Position numbers and translations under genes: made by a program
Notes under the pieces: model-generated
Databases searched by the model: none
Told to the model about the DNA's origin: nothing
Seen by the model: only the letters and a program-made list of their open reading frames with translations
Shown: positions 51,980-54,939 of the stretch, in pieces
Position numbering within the stretch: position 1 is the first letter of the stretch
Layout of the letters: each line of letters begins with the position of its first letter
Source: a bacterium
GTDB taxonomy: Bacteria > Joyebacterota > Joyebacteria > Joyebacterales > Joyebacteraceae
Length of the DNA stretch: 54,939 nucleotides
Direction of reading: 5' to 3'
NCBI GenBank assembly: GCA_025774935.1
Contig: JALGZK010000015.1
Coordinates: 1-54,939, forward strand

Positions 51980-54939
51980 CTACTTGAGCATGACCATCTT
52001 CCGCTGAATCTGATACTCGCCGATCGTGAGGCGATAGAAGTAGACGCCCGACCCGAGCGCTCTCCCCTCGTCGTCGCGGCCGTACCAGACCGTCACGTGA
52101 GCCCCGGGTGCCTGCTGCCCGTCGACCAGCGTCTTCACCTTGCGGCCGGCGAGGTCGTAGATCGTCAGACGCACGTGACCTCCCGACGCCGGCACGGTGT
52201 ACCTGATCGCCGTCGAAGGATTGAACGGATTCGGGAAGTTGTAGCTCGCGAAGGACTTGTCCTGGCCGTCCTCGGGCACCGAATTCCCGCAATCCGTGTA
52301 CGTCCCGGTGTGGTCCGCGTCGGTCCAGGGCAGGTAGTCGACCGGCCCGAAGAACCACGCTTCGTCGACGCAGACGTCGCCCCAGTAGTTGTAGTCCGCG
52401 TCGACCTCGGCCGTGCTCAGGTTGAAGACGTGATACAGCCCTATGTCGACGAAGTCGTTCGCATCCGCGAGCGTCCTTCCGACCTCCGGCCCGGGATCCC
52501 CTGAGTTGTAGAGGCCGCTGAACGTGTTCGCGCTGAACGTGTTGCCCGACAGGAATGGCATGCACGTGTCAGCCACAGACACGCCGTTCTGGTTCCCCGT
52601 CAGCGTGTTCCCGAAGAGGAGCGGCGCTCCGCCGAACTGGCAGCTGATTCCGGTCTGGGCGTTCTGAACCACGCAGTCGGAGATCCGGACGTATGTCCCC
52701 CACGCGGCGATGCCGCTCGTGGCGAGACCGCCGCCGTCGATCGTAAACCCCTCGAACAGCGAGAGGTCGCTCAGGCCGCCTCCCGTGACGACCGTCCCGC
52801 CGGGCCACGCGATCGTGGTGGTTGCGGAGCCATCGGTGCTCATCACGAAGACGCCGTCCTTGAGAGTGATCGCCTCGTTGTAGGTGCCTGGGTCGACGAG
52901 CACGGTATCGAGCGCGGCCGAGGCGTCGATCGCTTCCTGGATCGTCCCGTACGGCGAGGGAACGGTGAGAACGTCGCCCGAACCGAGGTAGATCTGTTCC
53001 GAGTATCCGCTCCTCTGCGCCTCCGCGTCGCTCGCGGCGAGGCGATAGAAGTACGTCACCTCGGGATCGAGACCCTCGTCGACGAACATGGTGTCGGGCC
53101 CGAAGCCGACGAGGAGCACGGAGCTCAGAGGGGGCGCAATCGGAACCGTGTCGCGGTAGATCCAGTACCGGCGGAAGTCGCTCTCGCAGTTCGGATCCCA
53201 CGCGAGGTGCACGTCGTTCCCGACCCACTCGGCCGTGATGCCCGACGGCGGCGACGGCGCGGGGTCGACCGTCACCTTCTCCGACCTAGCGCCCCGCCAG
53301 CCGGAGTCGTAGACGGGCAGAATCTCATAGGAGTAGTTGTCGCGAGGGCACTCGGTCGTCGACATGTCGATGAACTCCGTCACGCCAGCCGGAACCGAGC
53401 CAATTGAGTCCGGCGGATCGACGATCGTCGAGCGCTCGATGACGTAGTAGTCGATCGGGCCATCGCCGACGGTCCACGTCATCTCGTTGGCTCCCTCGAC
53501 GAACGTAACGTCGAGGTCAGTCGGGCCGAGGTAGCAGAGCTCGCTGGGCACCTTGTTCGACGGCGCTCCCTCGAGCCCACCGGTGTCCACAGCGGAGACC
53601 CAGTAGTTGTGCGGAATGCACGCCGGAATCGTGATGTCGTTGAAGATCGTGTCCGGAGCGGCGACGGTGCCGATCTCGGTGGTAGGAACCTGCGTGGTGT
53701 CACGGTACACGATGTAGTAGTCGACCTCCGCCCTCTCCTCGGGTGGCGGCGGGCTCCACGACAGCTCGAGCGAGGCCCCCAGCTGGGCCACTTCGAGCTC
53801 CTGCGGACCGATGGGACACCCGATGCCGAGGGCGCCCATGTCGGTACCGAACTCGCCCGCCCCGAGCGTCTGGGACGTCGCGTGAACCGAGACGTCGCCG
53901 CCAGGTGCGTCGCAGAAGATCGGGTCGATCGAGATCGAACCCTCGCCGCCCGAGCACCCGCTGTACATCCCGGCGGTGTTGTCCCAGACGTCGTTGTAGG
54001 TAATGGTCGGGGTAGTCGTCATGCAGCCGATGCCGTAGCCCGTGTTCGACGCGACGATGTTGTTCTTGATCGTGGTGTCGAGGCTCGAAACGACCCGGAT
54101 GCCGTCCCCGCCGTTCATTGCGATGGTATTGTTCTCGATGGCGTTGACCGTGATCTCGGAGTGGATCCCGTCACCGCCGTTCCCATAGATCGCCGTGTAG
54201 TACACCTTCACCACCGGGTTCGTGGCGTCGTTCATGAAGATCCCGTGGCTGGTGTTGTTCGCGACCTTCGTGAACTCGATCATCACGTCGCCGTCCGTCG
54301 CGCCCGTCGTCCCCGGCACCACGCCGATGCCCCGCCAGCAGTCGTGGATGTAGCAGTTCTGGACCTTCGCCTCGGTGTTCCTGAGGTAGATGCCGTAGCC
54401 GATAGGACCGGAGTTCCTGATCTCGAACCCGTCGATACGCATGTTGTCGTGGTTCAGTGCGCTGATGACGTGCCCCACGCCACCGCCGTCGATGATGGTC
54501 GGATAGAGCGAGGGATCGCGGACGGTGAACGTGGGATCGTAGCCACCGAGGATCGTACGGTAGTCCTCGAGGGTGAGCGCCCCAGTGTAGGTCCCGCCCG
54601 CGACGCGGATCACGTCGCCTCGGTTCGAATTGTCGATCGCGTCCTGGATCGTCGAGAACTCGTCAGGAACGTAGCGATCCGTGGGGGCGTGCGCGTTGAT
54701 CGGTCTCAGCGCGCCCGTGCCGATGCGGCAGGTGCCGTACTTGACCCAGCCGAACCCCGCGAATCCCCACCCCGGACCCCAGCTGTTCTTGATGAGCCAC
54801 GCCCCGCTGCCGCCGCACAGCGAGTCGTCCCAGCCGATGATCACCACGGCGTGATTCGTGGGGTCGCTCCCGGCGTGCTGGTAGCAGCCGCCGGTGTAAC
54901 CGGAGAGGTCATCGTACGCGGTGATCGAGACGGAGATGG
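51980..54939 (-). CDS. Papain-like (C1) peptidase fused to beta-helix domains and FlgD-like sorting domain (5' truncated)
   Basis: The minus-strand frame is open to the right edge; about 985 residues are visible. The start of the visible part is the C-terminal half of a C1A cysteine peptidase: catalytic His in [12 protein letters not shown] (His codon at 54851-54853) and Asn in [12 protein letters not shown]. The catalytic Cys lies beyond the window. It is followed by a right-handed parallel beta-helix domain ([40 protein letters not shown]), fibronectin-III-like domains ([28 protein letters not shown]-like), a second beta-helix region ([20 protein letters not shown]) and a FlgD-like C-terminal domain ([39 protein letters not shown]). 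It is expected to be secreted and surface-anchored by a type IX-like route. Confidence 0.88.
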   Translation of the reverse strand, partial: ISVSITAYDDLSGYTGGCYQHAGSDPTNHAVVIIGWDDSLCGGSGAWLIKNSWGPGWGFAGFGWVKYGTCRIGTGALRPINAHAPTDRYVPDEFSTIQDAIDNSNRGDVIRVAGGTYTGALTLEDYRTILGGYDPTFTVRDPSLYPTIIDGGGVGHVISALNHDNMRIDGFEIRNSGPIGYGIYLRNTEAKVQNCYIHDCWRGIGVVPGTTGATDGDVMIEFTKVANNTSHGIFMNDATNPVVKVYYTAIYGNGGDGIHSEITVNAIENNTIAMNGGDGIRVVSSLDTTIKNNIVASNTGYGIGCMTTTPTITYNDVWDNTAGMYSGCSGGEGSISIDPIFCDAPGGDVSVHATSQTLGAGEFGTDMGALGIGCPIGPQELEVAQLGASLELSWSPPPPEERAEVDYYIVYRDTTQVPTTEIGTVAAPDTIFNDITIPACIPHNYWVSAVDTGGLEGAPSNKVPSELCYLGPTDLDVTFVEGANEMTWTVGDGPIDYYVIERSTIVDPPDSIGSVPAGVTEFIDMSTTECPRDNYSYEILPVYDSGWRGARSEKVTVDPAPSPPSGITAEWVGNDVHLAWDPNCESDFRRYWIYRDTVPIAPPLSSVLLVGFGPDTMFVDEGLDPEVTYFYRLAASDAEAQRSGYSEQIYLGSGDVLTVPSPYGTIQEAIDASAALDTVLVDPGTYNEAITLKDGVFVMSTDGSATTTIAWPGGTVVTGGGLSDLSLFEGFTIDGGGLATSGIAAWGTYVRISDCVVQNAQTGISCQFGGAPLLFGNTLTGNQNGVSVADTCMPFLSGNTFSANTFSGLYNSGDPGPEVGRTLADANDFVDIGLYHVFNLSTAEVDADYNYWGDVCVDEAWFFGPVDYLPWTDADHTGTYTDCGNSVPEDGQDKSFASYNFPNPFNPSTAIRYTVPASGGHVRLTIYDLAGRKVKTLVDGQQAPGAHVTVWYGRDDEGRALGSGVYFYRLTIGEYQIQRKMVMLK

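Overview
The window is GC-rich, gene-dense bacterial chromosome with 37 supported protein-coding genes (first and last cut by the window edges). I see no rRNA, tRNA, CRISPR array, insertion sequence or phage. Four large secreted proteins end in FlgD-like C-terminal domains of the type IX sorting kind. Together with the GC content, the oxygen-sensitive enzymes (4Fe-4S fumarase, [NiFe]-hydrogenase, Nfn transhydrogenase) and the many GTG/TTG starts, this suggests an anaerobic or facultative member of the FCB group, such as Eisenbacteria, Krumholzibacteriota or Latescibacterota. That placement is inference.

Layout: 1-993, PiT phosphate transporter and DUF47 partner. 1220-5227, patatin-like hydrolase, a small CEDC protein, a YHS lipoprotein and a tandem pair of unrecognised secreted proteins with acidic calcium-loop-like repeats. 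5342-9228 (minus), a sulfur/amino-acid operon: cysteine synthase, sodium-symporter, a 44-residue MetS-type subunit and a periplasmic triple rhodanese. 9451-14211, a giant gingipain-like (C25) protease. 14658-18687, operon of nucleotidyltransferase, phosphodiesterase and flippase. 18774-20220, two-subunit class I fumarase, divergent from a Na/Pi cotransporter and PhoU pair (20447-22410). 22446-28012 (minus), operon of M24 peptidase, FAD oxidase, CelD-like acyltransferase and a second flippase.

28094-39145 is the most interesting block. A two-subunit cytosolic [NiFe]-hydrogenase with maturation protease and methyltransferase is transcribed leftward. Rightward from the same intergenic region run a REC-kinase hybrid, a Cys-rich protein, two stand-alone receivers with an unusual insertion, a single-polypeptide NfnAB electron-bifurcating transhydrogenase and a Cache-HAMP histidine kinase. 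The HdrABC/MvhD partners usual for this hydrogenase type are absent, so the fused Nfn protein is the obvious candidate redox partner.

39237-47272 holds a lipoprotein, a glycosyltransferase-flippase pair (third flippase), a DMT transporter and a Ser/Thr kinase with TolB-like domain and TPRs. 47526-54939 holds two paralogous secreted beta-propeller-like proteins with nearly identical promoter layout and a papain/beta-helix fusion protein. Sigma70-type promoters (TTGNNN, 16-18 bp, TANNNT) and GC-rich hairpins can be read by eye at most operon boundaries and were used to choose several start codons.
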